Source: an uncultured Actinomycetes bacterium (GTDB lineage Bacteria > Actinomycetota > Actinomycetes > Actinomycetales > Microbacteriaceae). Taken from it: 64,000 nucleotides of DNA. Below are positions 41,991 to 52,809 of this stretch, piece by piece. Both the position numbers and the translations under genes were made by a program. The notes beneath the pieces were generated by a model. The model saw only the letters and a program-made list of their open reading frames with translations, ran no database searches and was not told the DNA's origin. The DNA is taken from positions 1-64,000 of the forward strand of contig CAIXMB010000094.1 in assembly GCA_903920435.1 (NCBI GenBank). Direction: 5' to 3'. Each line of letters opens with the position of its first letter. The stretch's first letter is position 1.

Positions 41991-43502
41991 TTACAAACCC
42001 TGCGCCAACCGGTAGTAGGCCGCGTTCCAGCGGACCTCCTTCTGGAAGTCACGCAGGGTCGTTTCCTCGTCGATGACGAGAAGCTCTGTGCGGGCCATCT
42101 CGGCCCAGTCGCGGAAGACGTCGACGCCCACCGCGGTGGTCATGACGGTGTGGTGAGCGGCACCGGCGGTCAGCCAGGCGGCGGCGCTCGTCGCGAAGTC
42201 GGGGGCGGGCTTCCACACCGCGCGCCCGACGGGCAGGTTCGGCATAGGTGCATCGAGCGGCACGTTCTCCACGACGTTCGCGACGAGCCGGAACCTGTCG
42301 CGCATGTCGCTCAGCGCCACGACGACTGCCGGGCCGGAGTCCGCGGTGAAGACCAGGCGCACCGGGTCGTCCTTGCCGCCGATGCCGAGCGGGTGGATCT
42401 CGAGGCTCGCCTTCTGCGAGCTCAGCGACGGGCTCACCTCGAGCATGTGCGCACCGAGGATCTTCTCCTCGCCGGGCGTGAGGTGGTAGGTGTAGTCCTC
42501 CATGAGCGACGCGCCGCCGGGCAGGCCGGCACCCATGACGGATGCCACGCGCACGAGGATCGCGGTCTTCCAGTCGCCCTCCGCGCCGAAGCCGTAGCCA
42601 TCGGCCATGAGCCGCTGAACGGCGAGCCCGGGGAGCTGCTTGAGCGCGCCGAGATCCTCGAAGCTCGTGGTGAATGCCGAGAAGCCGCCGGCCTCGAGGA
42701 AGCTCCGCAGGCCCAATTCGATCGCGGCGCCGTAGCGCAGCGACTCGTGGCGCTCGCCACCGCGGCGCAGCTCGGGCACGACGTCGTACTCGTCCTCATA
42801 GACGGCGACGAGCGCGTCGATGTCCGCGCCCGATGCGGCGTGCACCGCGTCAGCGAGCTCGTTGACGCCCCAGGTGTTGACCTGCACGCCGAATCGCAGC
42901 TCCGCCTCGGTCTTGTCACCCTCGGTGACGGCGACGTAGCGCATGTTGTCGCCGAACCGCGCGAGCTTGAGGCCGCGTGCGGCGTCCCATCCGGCCGCCG
43001 CACGCGACCAGGTCACGACGCTCGACACGACCGCCGGGTTCGACACGTGGCCGACGACGGTCTTGCGGGCGACGCCCAGGCGCGCCTGGATGTACCCGAA
43101 CTCACGGTCGCCGTGGGCGGCCTGGTTGAGGTTCATGAAGTCGAAGTCGATGTCGCCCCAGGGCAGCTCGACGTTGGCCTGGGTGTGCAGGTGCAGCAGC
43201 GGCTTGCGCAGCGCGTCGAGCCCGGCGATCCACATCTTTGCCGGGCTGAAGGTGTGCATCCACGCGATGACGCCGATGACGTTGTCGGCGGCGTTGACCT
43301 CCAGGGCCATGCGGCGGATCGCGTCGGAACCCTTCAGCACCGGCTTCCACACGAGCGTGACGGGCAGCCCCGCACCGAGTTCGGCGGCGACGGCCTGCGA
43401 CTGCTCGGCGACCTGGCGCAGTGTCTCCTCGCCGTAGAGATCCTGGCTTCCCGTGAGGAACCAGACCTCTTTGGTCTTCAGGTCGGGGATGATGCTGGTC
43501 AC
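41991..43502 (-). CDS. araA: L-arabinose isomerase
   Basis: [74 protein letters not shown] start 43502. Confidence 0.97.
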   Translation of the reverse strand: MTSIIPDLKTKEVWFLTGSQDLYGEETLRQVAEQSQAVAAELGAGLPVTLVWKPVLKGSDAIRRMALEVNAADNVIGVIAWMHTFSPAKMWIAGLDALRKPLLHLHTQANVELPWGDIDFDFMNLNQAAHGDREFGYIQARLGVARKTVVGHVSNPAVVSSVVTWSRAAAGWDAARGLKLARFGDNMRYVAVTEGDKTEAELRFGVQVNTWGVNELADAVHAASGADIDALVAVYEDEYDVVPELRRGGERHESLRYGAAIELGLRSFLEAGGFSAFTTSFEDLGALKQLPGLAVQRLMADGYGFGAEGDWKTAILVRVASVMGAGLPGGASLMEDYTYHLTPGEEKILGAHMLEVSPSLSSQKASLEIHPLGIGGKDDPVRLVFTADSGPAVVVALSDMRDRFRLVANVVENVPLDAPMPNLPVGRAVWKPAPDFATSAAAWLTAGAAHHTVMTTAVGVDVFRDWAEMARTELLVIDEETTLRDFQKEVRWNAAYYRLAQGL

Positions 43503-44209
43503 TTCAGGGCTCCCTGGGGTGCTTGGCCGTAGACGTTCTGGTACCGGTTGAAGAGGGAGTCGATCGCGTCCTGCGGCAGCGGGATGAGCGGGCCGCCCTG
43601 GCGGGCGAGGTGCACGGTGCGCGCCACATCCTCGACCATGACCGCTGCCTTGACCGCGTCGCGGGCGTCCTTGCCGATCGTGAACGGGCCGTGGTTCTGC
43701 ATGAGCACGGCGCGCGAGCGGTGGCCGGTGAGGGTCTGGACGATGCCGCGGCCGATCGAGTCGTCGCCGATGATGGCGAACGGCCCGACGGGAATGGGCC
43801 CGCCGAACTCGTCCGCCATCGCGGTGATGACGCACGGGATCTCCTCGCCGCGCGCCGCCCATGCCGTCGCGTAGGTCGAGTGCGTATGCACGACGCCGCC
43901 GACCTCGGGCATGGTGCGGTAGACGTAGGCGTGGGCGGCGGTGTCGCTCGAGGGCGACCGCTCCCAGCCCGGGGTGTCGGGGATGACGGCGCCGTCCAAG
44001 TCGCACAGGATCATGTTCTCCGGCGACAACTCGTCGTAGCTCACGCCCGACGGCTTGATGACGAACAGGTCGGCGCCGGGCACGCGGCCGGAGATGTTGC
44101 CGCCCGTCCACACCACCAGGCCGTAGCGGGTCAGCTCCGAGTGCAGGGCGGCGACGTCGTCGCGCACGCGTGCGATGGCCACCTGCACCTCGGGAGTGAA
44201 CGCGCTCAT
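43499..44209 (-). CDS. araD: L-ribulose-5-phosphate 4-epimerase
   Basis: [62 protein letters not shown]. Confidence 0.97.
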   Translation of the reverse strand: MSAFTPEVQVAIARVRDDVAALHSELTRYGLVVWTGGNISGRVPGADLFVIKPSGVSYDELSPENMILCDLDGAVIPDTPGWERSPSSDTAAHAYVYRTMPEVGGVVHTHSTYATAWAARGEEIPCVITAMADEFGGPIPVGPFAIIGDDSIGRGIVQTLTGHRSRAVLMQNHGPFTIGKDARDAVKAAVMVEDVARTVHLARQGGPLIPLPQDAIDSLFNRYQNVYGQAPQGALK

Positions 44210-45897
44210 GCGGTCACCCGCTCGCGCAGCGCCTCACGGCGCAGGGCCTTGAGGCGGTGCATGACGTCGTTGGCGCCGCGCCCGAAGTAGTCGTGCAGCT
44301 GCGTGTACTCCGCGTACAGCGCGTCGTAGGCGTCCGCGGCCTCGGGGTTCGGCTCGTAGACGGCCCGGTTGACCTTGCCCATCGCCTCGCCGGCGGCGAG
44401 CACGCTCGGGTAGGCGCCGGCCGCCACCGCGGCGTGGATCGCCGAGCCGAGCGCGGGGCCCTGCTCGCTCGCGATGATCGAGAGCGGCATGCGCAGCACG
44501 TCGGAGTACACCTGCATGAGGAACGGGTTGCGCAGCAGCCCTCCGGCGACGATGAACTCGGTGACCGGAACCCCACTGGCGTTGAACGACTCCACGATCT
44601 CGCGGGTGCCGAAGGCCGTCGCCTCGAACAGCGCGCGGTAGATCTCCTCGGGGCGGGTGGTGAGCGTCTGGCCGACGAGCAGTCCGCTCAGCTCGGCGTC
44701 GACCAGGACGGAGCGGTTGCCGCCGTTCCAGTCGAGGGCGATGAGTCCATGGCCGCCCACGGGCTGGCCCTGGGCGAGCTGGGTGAGGTGCTCGTGGATG
44801 CTCAGGCCGGCGGCCGCGGCATCCGTGTAGTAGCTCGCGGGAACCTGGTTCTTGACGTACCAGGCGAAGATGTCGCCGACGCCCGACTGGCCGGCCTCGT
44901 AGCCGTACAGGCCCGAGACGATGCCCCCGTCGACCACGCCGCACATGCCGGGCACCTCGACGAGCACGTCCGAGTTCATGACGTGGCAGGTGGACGTGCC
45001 CATGATCGCGACGAGCTGGCCGGGCTGCGTGGCGCGCGCGGCGGGGGCCGTGACATGCGCGTCGACGTTGCCGACCGCGACGGCGATGCCCTCGGGCAGG
45101 CCAGTCCAGCCGGATGCCTCGGCGGTCAGTGTGCCCGCGGCGTCGCCGAGCTGGCCGATCGTGTGCTCGAGCTTGTCGGTGACGAAGCCCGCGAAGCCAG
45201 GGTTGAGCGCGGCGAGGAAGTCGCTGCCGGGGTACTGGCCGTCCTGCAGTATCCCCTTGTAGCCCGCCGTGCAGGCGTTGCGCACGTAGGCGCCGGTGAG
45301 CTGCCAGACGATCCAGTCGGCGGCCTCGACCCAGTGGTCCATGCGCTCGTAGATCTCGGGCGCCTCCTCGAGCAACTGGAGGCCCTTGGCGAACTCCCAC
45401 TCGCTCGAGATGAGGCCGCCGTACCGCGGCAGCCAGCCCTCGCCGCGCGACGCAGCGAGCTCGTTGATGCGGTCGGCCTGCGGCTGGCCGGCGTGGTGCT
45501 TCCAGAGCTTGACGTAGGCGTGCGGGTTGCCGGCGTACTCGGGCAGCTCGTTGAGCGGCGTGCCGTCGGCGAGCGTCGGGATCATCGTGCACGCGGTGAA
45601 GTCGGTGCCGATGCCGATCACGGCTGCCGGGTCGATCCCCGCGGCCGACACGGCTGCCGGAACGGCGGTCTTGAGCACGTCGACGTAGTCGGAGGGCACC
45701 TGCAGGGCCCACTCGGGCGGCAGCTTCGCCCCGGTGCTGGCGAGCACGTCGTCCATGACGGCGTGGCTGTAGTCGTGGGTGGCGGAGCCGAGCTCTGCGC
45801 CATCGGAGACCCGGACGACTACCGCGCGCCCAGAGAGAGTCCCGAAGTCGATGCCGACGACGTACTGCTCGTCAGTTGGGCTCACGGGGGACTCCAT
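44206..45897 (-). CDS. araB: Ribulokinase
   Basis: [70 protein letters not shown]. Confidence 0.97.
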   Translation of the reverse strand: MESPVSPTDEQYVVGIDFGTLSGRAVVVRVSDGAELGSATHDYSHAVMDDVLASTGAKLPPEWALQVPSDYVDVLKTAVPAAVSAAGIDPAAVIGIGTDFTACTMIPTLADGTPLNELPEYAGNPHAYVKLWKHHAGQPQADRINELAASRGEGWLPRYGGLISSEWEFAKGLQLLEEAPEIYERMDHWVEAADWIVWQLTGAYVRNACTAGYKGILQDGQYPGSDFLAALNPGFAGFVTDKLEHTIGQLGDAAGTLTAEASGWTGLPEGIAVAVGNVDAHVTAPAARATQPGQLVAIMGTSTCHVMNSDVLVEVPGMCGVVDGGIVSGLYGYEAGQSGVGDIFAWYVKNQVPASYYTDAAAAGLSIHEHLTQLAQGQPVGGHGLIALDWNGGNRSVLVDAELSGLLVGQTLTTRPEEIYRALFEATAFGTREIVESFNASGVPVTEFIVAGGLLRNPFLMQVYSDVLRMPLSIIASEQGPALGSAIHAAVAAGAYPSVLAAGEAMGKVNRAVYEPNPEAADAYDALYAEYTQLHDYFGRGANDVMHRLKALRREALRERVTA

Positions 45898-45915
45898 CGT
45901 CTGGGTGCTGCGCTT

Positions 45916-45964
45916 TGTGACCGTTCACATTGCGTGCGCCCATGTTACATGCGAAACGGTCACA
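45916..45964. promoter_or_regulatory. Candidate AraR (LacI-type) operator pair upstream of araB
   Basis: TGTGACCGTTCACA at 45916-45929 and a second box at 45950-45964 (rc TGTGACCGTTTCGCA). Confidence 0.6.
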
Positions 45965-46117
45965 TCTGTCAAGCGGCCCAAGGTCACCGTCGGATAACGT
46001 CCCGCCTTCGGGGGGGGTGTGTGGCGCACCGCGCCCAAGCGGGCACACCTTCGTCGTCCGAGCACGGGAACGTCTGCGTGCCCTGAGCACGAACGCGTGC
46101 GGGTACGTCAGGAGGGA

Positions 46118-47128
46118 CTAGGCCCGCGGGCCCGCCGACTCCCGCACGATCAGCTCGGGTTCGATCTGCCCGTGCTCGAGGCGCGTGTCGCCCCGGAGCT
46201 CGGCGAGCAGGAGGGAGATCGCGCGACGGCCGATCTCGGTGAAGCTCTGCCGCACCGTGGTGAGCGGCGGGAAGAAGTGCGCGGCCTCCGGGATGTCGTC
46301 GAAGCCCACCACACTGATGTCGCCCGGGATCGAGATGTCGAGCTCGCGGCACGCGTGCATGAAGCCGAGCGCCATCTGGTCGTTGCTCGCGAACACGGCG
46401 GTGAAGTCGCGGTACCGCAGCAGCTCGAGCCCGGCGTAGTAGCCGAAGTGCGCGCTCCAGTCGCCGATGATCGGCGCCCGCGTGGCGAGCCCGGCCGCCG
46501 TCATCTCCTCCACGTAGCCCTGAAGTCGGGCCTCGGCCTCGATCCAGTCCTGCGGCCCGGAGATGTGCATGATCTCGGTGTGCCCGAGGTCGATGAGGTG
46601 CCGCGTCGCGAGCCGCGCGCCCGCCACCTGGTCGATGGACATCGAGTGCGTGCCGCCGAGGTCGGTGGTCTGCAGCGTGACGAAGGGCACGGTGATCGAC
46701 AGCTCCTTGATCACCTCGAACACGCGCACCTGCGGCGCGATGATCACGAGCGCCTCGATCGACTGGCTCAGCAGGTAGTCGAGCCCCGTCTTGATCGCGA
46801 CGTAGTCGTTCGACGAGATGTTCGTGATGCTCAGGCGGTATCCGGCCTCGCGGGCGGCGCGCTCGATCTCCTTGGTGCTCGTCGTCGGCCCGTAGTCGGC
46901 CGTCTGCTGCGCGAGCACGCCGATCGTGCGCGAGCGGCTCGTCACGAGGGCCCGCGCGGCCTGGTTGGGCCGGTAGCCGATCTCCTCGATGACATCGAGC
47001 ACGCGCTGCTTCGTGGTCTCCTTGATGCTGGGGCTCTCGTTGAGCACGCGCGACACCGTCTGGTACGAGACGCCCGCGAGGCGCGCGACGTCGCGGATAT
47101 TGGGCGCGCGCACCCGATCCGGTTCCAT
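46118..47128 (-). CDS. LacI family transcriptional regulator (AraR-like)
   Basis: HTH NIRDVARLAGVSYQTVSRVLNESPSIKETTKQRVLDVIEEIGYRPN; adjacent to araBDA. Confidence 0.9.
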   Translation of the reverse strand: MEPDRVRAPNIRDVARLAGVSYQTVSRVLNESPSIKETTKQRVLDVIEEIGYRPNQAARALVTSRSRTIGVLAQQTADYGPTTSTKEIERAAREAGYRLSITNISSNDYVAIKTGLDYLLSQSIEALVIIAPQVRVFEVIKELSITVPFVTLQTTDLGGTHSMSIDQVAGARLATRHLIDLGHTEIMHISGPQDWIEAEARLQGYVEEMTAAGLATRAPIIGDWSAHFGYYAGLELLRYRDFTAVFASNDQMALGFMHACRELDISIPGDISVVGFDDIPEAAHFFPPLTTVRQSFTEIGRRAISLLLAELRGDTRLEHGQIEPELIVRESAGPRA

Positions 47129-47137
47129 GAGGCTCAA

Positions 47138-48409
47138 TTATGCACGCGAGGCCCGGATGCCCTTCACCACCGTCACCGCGACGGCGACCACGGCGAGCAC
47201 CGCCGGGATCACGAGGTGCACCCCCGCGAGCACGAGCAGCCCCGCGACCAGCACGACGGACACGATGGCCATCCACCAGCCGAGCGAGTACCGCTTCAGC
47301 AACCGCACAGCGGCGATCATGCCGAGCGCGTACACGGCGACCATCGAGCTCGTGTGGATGAGGATGAACGGCTCAAGGTGCAGCCCCGTCGCGACCATGG
47401 CCGCGTAGTAGATCAGCGCGATGACCGCCCACGCCCCGAGTGCGCGACGCGGCACCGCGCCGGCCTCCGCGCCCTTCGCGAACCAGCGCGGCAGGTGGCC
47501 GTCTCGGCCCAGGGATGCCCCGAGGTTGGCGAACGCCGGAATGTAGGCGTTGAGCACCCCGACGCACACGATCGCCGAGATCACCGCGACGATCATGGGC
47601 CCGACCACGGGCACCGTGACGGCCACGAGGTCGATGAGCGGCACCTGGCTGTGCACGCGCGCGGAGCCGAGCACCCCGACGGTCACCACCTGCAGCGCCA
47701 GGTAGGCCAGGCCGACCACGACGATCGCGATGCCCGTCGCGAGCGGGATGGTGCGGCGCGGGTTGCGGAACTCGGCCGCGATGTGGGTCACCGCCTCCCA
47801 GCCCGCGAACGCCCACACGAACAGGCTGATCGCGAGCCCCACACCGGCCCAGCCGTGCGGGAGGAAGGGCGTGAAGTTGGCGGCGTCCATCGCGGGGCCA
47901 GACACCACGACCACCCCGACCACGACGACGACGAGCAGCGCCGTGAGCACGAGTTGGATGCGGCCCGTCAGGCGCAGCCCGAACACGTTGACCACGAGCG
48001 GGAACACGAGGAAGGCGAGCCCGAGCCACGGCACGAACGACCGCGGCGCGCCGAGGGCCGCCGACACGTACTCGCCGCCGACCGTCGCGAGCACCGGCGC
48101 GCCGAAACTCACCCCGAAGAAGAACCAGTAGCCGCTCATGCGCGCCGCGGTCGGCCCGAGCGCGAGGCGCACGAAGGTGGCGACGCCGCCCGCGTCCGGG
48201 TAGCGCGCGGCGAGCGCCGCGAACGTGCCCGCGAGCGGGGTGGAGGCGATGAGCACGGCGACCACCGCGACGATCGACGCCGGCCCCGCGGCTTCCACGG
48301 CAAGGCCCGGCAGGGCGAGGATGCCCGTGCCCAGCACCGCCGCGATGTAGAGCGCCGAGGCCTGCCCCAGTCCGAGGCGAGCGGTGTGGGCTGGAGCTTC
48401 GGCGGTCAC
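47138..48409 (-). CDS. APC family amino acid/polyamine permease
   Basis: LYIAAVLGTGILALPGLAVEAAGPASIVAVV; about 12 TM segments. Confidence 0.88.
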   Translation of the reverse strand: MTAEAPAHTARLGLGQASALYIAAVLGTGILALPGLAVEAAGPASIVAVVAVLIASTPLAGTFAALAARYPDAGGVATFVRLALGPTAARMSGYWFFFGVSFGAPVLATVGGEYVSAALGAPRSFVPWLGLAFLVFPLVVNVFGLRLTGRIQLVLTALLVVVVVGVVVVSGPAMDAANFTPFLPHGWAGVGLAISLFVWAFAGWEAVTHIAAEFRNPRRTIPLATGIAIVVVGLAYLALQVVTVGVLGSARVHSQVPLIDLVAVTVPVVGPMIVAVISAIVCVGVLNAYIPAFANLGASLGRDGHLPRWFAKGAEAGAVPRRALGAWAVIALIYYAAMVATGLHLEPFILIHTSSMVAVYALGMIAAVRLLKRYSLGWWMAIVSVVLVAGLLVLAGVHLVIPAVLAVVAVAVTVVKGIRASRA

Positions 48410-48463
48410 CGGTCAATCATGTCCGAGACCGCCGTCACCGTCGCGCGAGAAACGGACAGCGCG

Positions 48464-50332
48464 CTACAAGTTCACGCCAGCGGGCTTCGTGAGATCGTAG
48501 AACCGCACGCCGTCGATGGTCACCTGGTCGAAGGTGCCGATGACCCAGCCCGAGATGAGCGCGGACGAGTCGGAGCCGCCATTGGCGTGGCCGAGCCGGC
48601 CGGCGATGTACCAGTGGATCCGGCCGTCGGCGACGAGCTGCTGGAACTGCGCGAGCGTGGGTGACGGGTCGCTGCCGTTGAAGCCCCCGATGGGCATGAC
48701 CGGCAGTCCGGTGGCGAGCTGGTAACCGGCTGCCTGGTTCGACCCCATGGCCGCCGCGACCCAGGTGTACCGGGTGCCGTCGACCGCGAGCTGCTGGGCG
48801 AGGCTCGGCGAGATGATGGCGGCGTCGAGCAGGCCGCCGCCGATGGTGCCGTGCTGCAGGATCGACGGCGTGTTGCCGGGGGCGAGTGTCGCCCGCCCGC
48901 CGGTACCGGGCCCGGCCATCGGGATCGATCCCGTGTGCCCGACCGTGAGTGTCACGAGTGTGAACGCCGCTGGCCCCAGCAGCACCGCGGCAAGGGCGAC
49001 GGATGCCGCGGCCCGCCGCGCCCGCACGAGCAGCAGCACGGCTCCCGCAACGCCGAGTGCCACGACCACCCACTTCAACCAGGGCAGCCACAACGGGGAC
49101 CGGTACAGCAGCTCGAACCCCCACCCGGCCGTACCCGCGACGAGCACGGCCATGACGACGCGCGCCCAGAGCAGGCGGCGCCGCGACCAGAGCATTCCCG
49201 CGCCGATCGCGAAGGTGCCCGCGAGGGCGGGGGCGAAGGCCACCGTGTAGTACGCGTGGAAGATGCCGGCCATGAAGCTGAAGGCGAGCGCGGTCACCAC
49301 GAGCGTGCCGCCGAGCAGGAGGGTCGTGGCCCGCGCGGGCGACGTGCGCGGCAAGCGCCGCATGAGCCACAGCGTCACGCCGAGCCCGGCGAGAGCGGCG
49401 AACATGAGCCACGTGACCTGCGCGCCGAAGTCGCCGCTGAAGAGCCTATCGATTCCCGTGTAGCCCCAGTGCTGACCGACGGCGGGGTTGGTGACGCTGC
49501 CGGTCTCCTCCCCCGTGAGTCGGCCGAGGCCGTTGTAGCCGAACGTCAGCTCGAGGAAGTCGTTGGACTGCGATCCGCCGATGTACGGCCGGGCGCTCGC
49601 GGGCACGAGCTCGACGACCGCCACCCACCAGCCTGCGGAGAGGATGACCGCGCCGAGCGCGCCGAACAGGTGGCCGAAGCGCACGCGCAGGGAGCGCGGC
49701 GAGGCGTAGAGGTACACGCCTGCGAGCACGGGAAGCACGAGGAAGGCCTGCAGCTGCTTGGTGAGGAAGCCGAGGCCCACCATCGCCCCTGCCCACAGCA
49801 CCCAGCGCAGCCTGCCGCTCTCGACCCCCCGCAGGGTGAAGTACACCGCGAGCGTGAGGAGCAGCACGAGCAGGGCATCCGGGTTGTTGAAGCGGAACAT
49901 GAGCGCCGCGACGGGGGTGAGCGCGAGCGTGAGACCGGCCAGCAGAGCCGTGCCCGCCGGGAAGCGCCTGCGCACGATGAGGTAGAGCACCGCGACGGTG
50001 GCGACGCCCATGAGGGCCTCGGGCAGCAGGATGGCGAACGGCGTGAGGCCGAGCAGGCGCACGGACAGCGCCATGAGCCACAGGCTCGCGGGCGGCTTGT
50101 CGACGGTGATCGAGTTGGCGGCGTCGGAGGAGCCGTAGAAGAACGCCTCCCAGTTCTGGGAGCCGGCCTGCACTGCGGCCGAGTAGAACGAGTTGGCCCA
50201 GCCGCTCACCGAGAGATTCACGAGGTAGAGCAGGGCGGTGAGGGCGAGCAGGCCGATGAATGCCGGGCGCTCCCAGGTGAAGGCGAACCTCGTCAGCCGC
50301 GATCGCACTGACGAAAGGGGGAGCGCCGTCAC
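48464..50332 (-). CDS. Membrane glycosyltransferase, GT39/ArnT-like
   Basis: NSITVDKPPASLWLMALSVRLLG, RFNNPDALLVLLLTLAVYF, many TM segments; GTG start 50332. Confidence 0.85.
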   Translation of the reverse strand: MTALPLSSVRSRLTRFAFTWERPAFIGLLALTALLYLVNLSVSGWANSFYSAAVQAGSQNWEAFFYGSSDAANSITVDKPPASLWLMALSVRLLGLTPFAILLPEALMGVATVAVLYLIVRRRFPAGTALLAGLTLALTPVAALMFRFNNPDALLVLLLTLAVYFTLRGVESGRLRWVLWAGAMVGLGFLTKQLQAFLVLPVLAGVYLYASPRSLRVRFGHLFGALGAVILSAGWWVAVVELVPASARPYIGGSQSNDFLELTFGYNGLGRLTGEETGSVTNPAVGQHWGYTGIDRLFSGDFGAQVTWLMFAALAGLGVTLWLMRRLPRTSPARATTLLLGGTLVVTALAFSFMAGIFHAYYTVAFAPALAGTFAIGAGMLWSRRRLLWARVVMAVLVAGTAGWGFELLYRSPLWLPWLKWVVVALGVAGAVLLLVRARRAAASVALAAVLLGPAAFTLVTLTVGHTGSIPMAGPGTGGRATLAPGNTPSILQHGTIGGGLLDAAIISPSLAQQLAVDGTRYTWVAAAMGSNQAAGYQLATGLPVMPIGGFNGSDPSPTLAQFQQLVADGRIHWYIAGRLGHANGGSDSSALISGWVIGTFDQVTIDGVRFYDLTKPAGVNL

Positions 50333-51573
50333 GAGCTCAGCACCCGGTCGCGCGAGGTGACGACGCGGCTCGCCGTCACGGCAGGCGCGTGCGTCGCTCT
50401 GGTGCGGAACACCCACAGGCGCAGCGCGAGGAAGCGCATGACCGTCGCGGCGAGGTTCGCCGCGGTGAGGATCACGAGCTCGTGGTGCGGCCCCGCGGCG
50501 GGCAGGTAGTGGTGCAGTACCGCGAGCGATCCGGCGGTCATGCCCCAGGCCACGCCGAACACGACGAGCCCCTGCACGTGGTGCCGCAGCGCGCCCTGCG
50601 GCCCGCGCACACGGAACGTGAACCGGCGATTCGCCCACGTGTTGGCGATGGCGGTGATGAGCAGCGCGATGAAGTTGGCGAGCTGCTCGGCGACCACGAA
50701 CTGCAGCGCGAAGTACAGGGCGGCGTAGGCGAGGGTCGAGATGCCACCGATGACCCCGAACCGGATGACCTGGCCGAAGAAGCTCGGTGGTCGAGCGGGG
50801 GCGAAGGGCTGCCTGCCGAGCTCGGCGTACACCTCCTCGAGCGGGATCCGCCCCGTGAGGATCGACCTCGCGACCCGAACCAGCCCGCGCAGGTCGGCGG
50901 TGGCCGTCGCGACGATGTCGACGCTCGAGTTCTCGTCGTCGATCCAGTCGACGGGCACCTCGTGGATGCGCAGGCCGGCGCGCTCGCCGATGATGAGCAG
51001 CTCGGTGTCGAAGAACCAGCCGGTGTCCTCCACGAGCGGGAGCACCCGCTGGGCGACATCCCTGCGCATGGCCTTGAAGCCGCACTGGGCGTCGGTGAAC
51101 GTCACGCCCATCGCGCGGCGCAGGATCAGGTTGTAGCTGCGCGAGACGAACTCGCGCTTGGCACCCCTGACCACGCGCGAGCCGCGCCCGAGGCGGGTGC
51201 CGATCGCGATGTCGGAGTGGCCGGAGAGCAGCGGCGCGACGAGCGGGGGCAGCGCCCGGAGGTCGGTGGAGAGGTCGACGTCCACATACGCCACGACCTC
51301 GGCGGTCGACTCGAGCCAGGCTAGCTTGAGGGCTCGTCCGCGGCCCTTCTCGACGAGGCTGAGCACCGTCACCTCGGGCAGCTCGGCGGCGAGGCGCGCG
51401 GCGATGAGCGCGGTGTCATCCGTGCTCGCATTGTCGGCGATGGTGATGCGCCACGGCTCGTCGAACTGCTCGCCGAGCGTGGCGTGCAGCACACGCACGC
51501 TGCTCTCGAGCGATTCCTGCTCGTTGTAGACGGGGACGACGACGTCGAGGCTCAGGCGCTCGGAACTTCTCAC
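50329..51573 (-). CDS. Bifunctional GT2 glycosyltransferase (DPM1/DPG synthase-like) with C-terminal GtrA domain
   Basis: VVVPVYNEQESLESSVRVLH, AYVDVDLSTDLRALPPLV, DAQCGFKAMRRDVA; C-terminal four-TM GtrA region. Confidence 0.9.
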   Translation of the reverse strand: MRSSERLSLDVVVPVYNEQESLESSVRVLHATLGEQFDEPWRITIADNASTDDTALIAARLAAELPEVTVLSLVEKGRGRALKLAWLESTAEVVAYVDVDLSTDLRALPPLVAPLLSGHSDIAIGTRLGRGSRVVRGAKREFVSRSYNLILRRAMGVTFTDAQCGFKAMRRDVAQRVLPLVEDTGWFFDTELLIIGERAGLRIHEVPVDWIDDENSSVDIVATATADLRGLVRVARSILTGRIPLEEVYAELGRQPFAPARPPSFFGQVIRFGVIGGISTLAYAALYFALQFVVAEQLANFIALLITAIANTWANRRFTFRVRGPQGALRHHVQGLVVFGVAWGMTAGSLAVLHHYLPAAGPHHELVILTAANLAATVMRFLALRLWVFRTRATHAPAVTASRVVTSRDRVLSS

Positions 51574-51635
51574 TCCGCTGACTGTGGACCTGCTGTCTGG
51601 ACCTCAGCCGCTACCGCGCTGGGAGTTTTCTGAAG

Positions 51636-52787
51636 CTAGACCCGGTCGAGTGCGCCGAGCAGGTCGGCGGTGAGGTCGGCCACGTCCTCGATGCCCACCG
51701 ACAGGCGCACGACGTTCTCCGGAACCTCGAGGTCGGTGCCGCGCACCGAGGCGTGGGTCATCTCCGAGGGGTAGCAGACGAGCGACTCCACGCCGCCCAG
51801 CGACTCCGCGAGCTGGAACAGCTCCATCGACTCCGCGAGCTTCTTCGCGGGGCCGACGCCGCCCTTGACCGCCACCGAGATCATGCCGCCGAACGCCTTC
51901 ATCTGCCGGGCCGCGATGTCGTGGCCGGGGTGGTCGGGCAGGCCCGGGTAGTACACGGCGTCGAGCTTGGGGTGGCCGACGAGCGCCTCGGCGATCGACT
52001 GCGCGTTCGACGAGTGCCGGTCGAGTCGCACGGCGAGCGTCTTGATGCCGCGCACGGTGAGCCAGGCGTCCATGGCGCCCGACACCGCGCCCACGCCGAA
52101 CTGGAGGAAGCCCACCTTCTCGGCGAGTTCGTCGCTGTTCACGATGACCGCCCCGCCCAGGACGTCGGAATGGCCGCCGAGGTACTTCGTCGTCGAGTGC
52201 ACGACGACGTCGGCACCGAGCGAGAGCGGCTGCTGCAGGTACGGCGACGCGAAGGTGTTGTCGACGACGACGAGGATGCCCGTCTCCTTCGCGATGCTCA
52301 CGAGCGCGGCGATGTCGCTGATCTTCATGAGCGGGTTGCTCGGGGTCTCGATCCACAGCACCTTGGTCGCGTCCGGGCGGATTGCGGCACGCACCGCGTC
52401 GAGGTCGCTCATGTTCACCGTCGAGAGCGAGACGCCCCACGGGATGAACACGCGGCTCACGAGCCGGTGGGTGCCGCCGTAGACGTCGTTGCCCATGACG
52501 ATGTGGTCGCCCGGCTTCAGCACCGCACGCAGCAGGGCGTCCTCGGCGGCCAGACCCGAGGCGAAGCTGAACGCCTTGACACCGCCCTCGAGCGAGGCGA
52601 GCAGTTCCTGCAGCGAGTCGCGAGTGGGGTTGCCGCCGCGGTTGTACTCGTAGCCGCCGCGGAACCCGCCCACGCCGTCCTGCACGAAGGTCGACGTGAA
52701 GTACACGGGCGGGACGACCGCTCCGGTGCTCGGGTCGAAGTCCTGCCCGGCGTGGATGGCGCGGGTGGGGAAGGCGAAGTCAGACAC
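51636..52787 (-). CDS. metB: Cystathionine gamma-synthase/lyase (PLP)
   Basis: FPTRAIHAGQDFDPSTGAVVPPVYFTSTFVQDG, YEYNRGGNPTRDSL, HSTTKYLGGHSDVLGGAV. Confidence 0.94.
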   Translation of the reverse strand: MSDFAFPTRAIHAGQDFDPSTGAVVPPVYFTSTFVQDGVGGFRGGYEYNRGGNPTRDSLQELLASLEGGVKAFSFASGLAAEDALLRAVLKPGDHIVMGNDVYGGTHRLVSRVFIPWGVSLSTVNMSDLDAVRAAIRPDATKVLWIETPSNPLMKISDIAALVSIAKETGILVVVDNTFASPYLQQPLSLGADVVVHSTTKYLGGHSDVLGGAVIVNSDELAEKVGFLQFGVGAVSGAMDAWLTVRGIKTLAVRLDRHSSNAQSIAEALVGHPKLDAVYYPGLPDHPGHDIAARQMKAFGGMISVAVKGGVGPAKKLAESMELFQLAESLGGVESLVCYPSEMTHASVRGTDLEVPENVVRLSVGIEDVADLTADLLGALDRV

Positions 52788-52809
52788 AGTGGTCGCGTTT
52801 CTGTAGGAG

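Noticed and set aside
46019-48664. 881-aa plus-strand ORF across the LacI and APC genes
   Set aside because: Arg/His/Glu-rich shadow ORF antisense to two well-recognised families.
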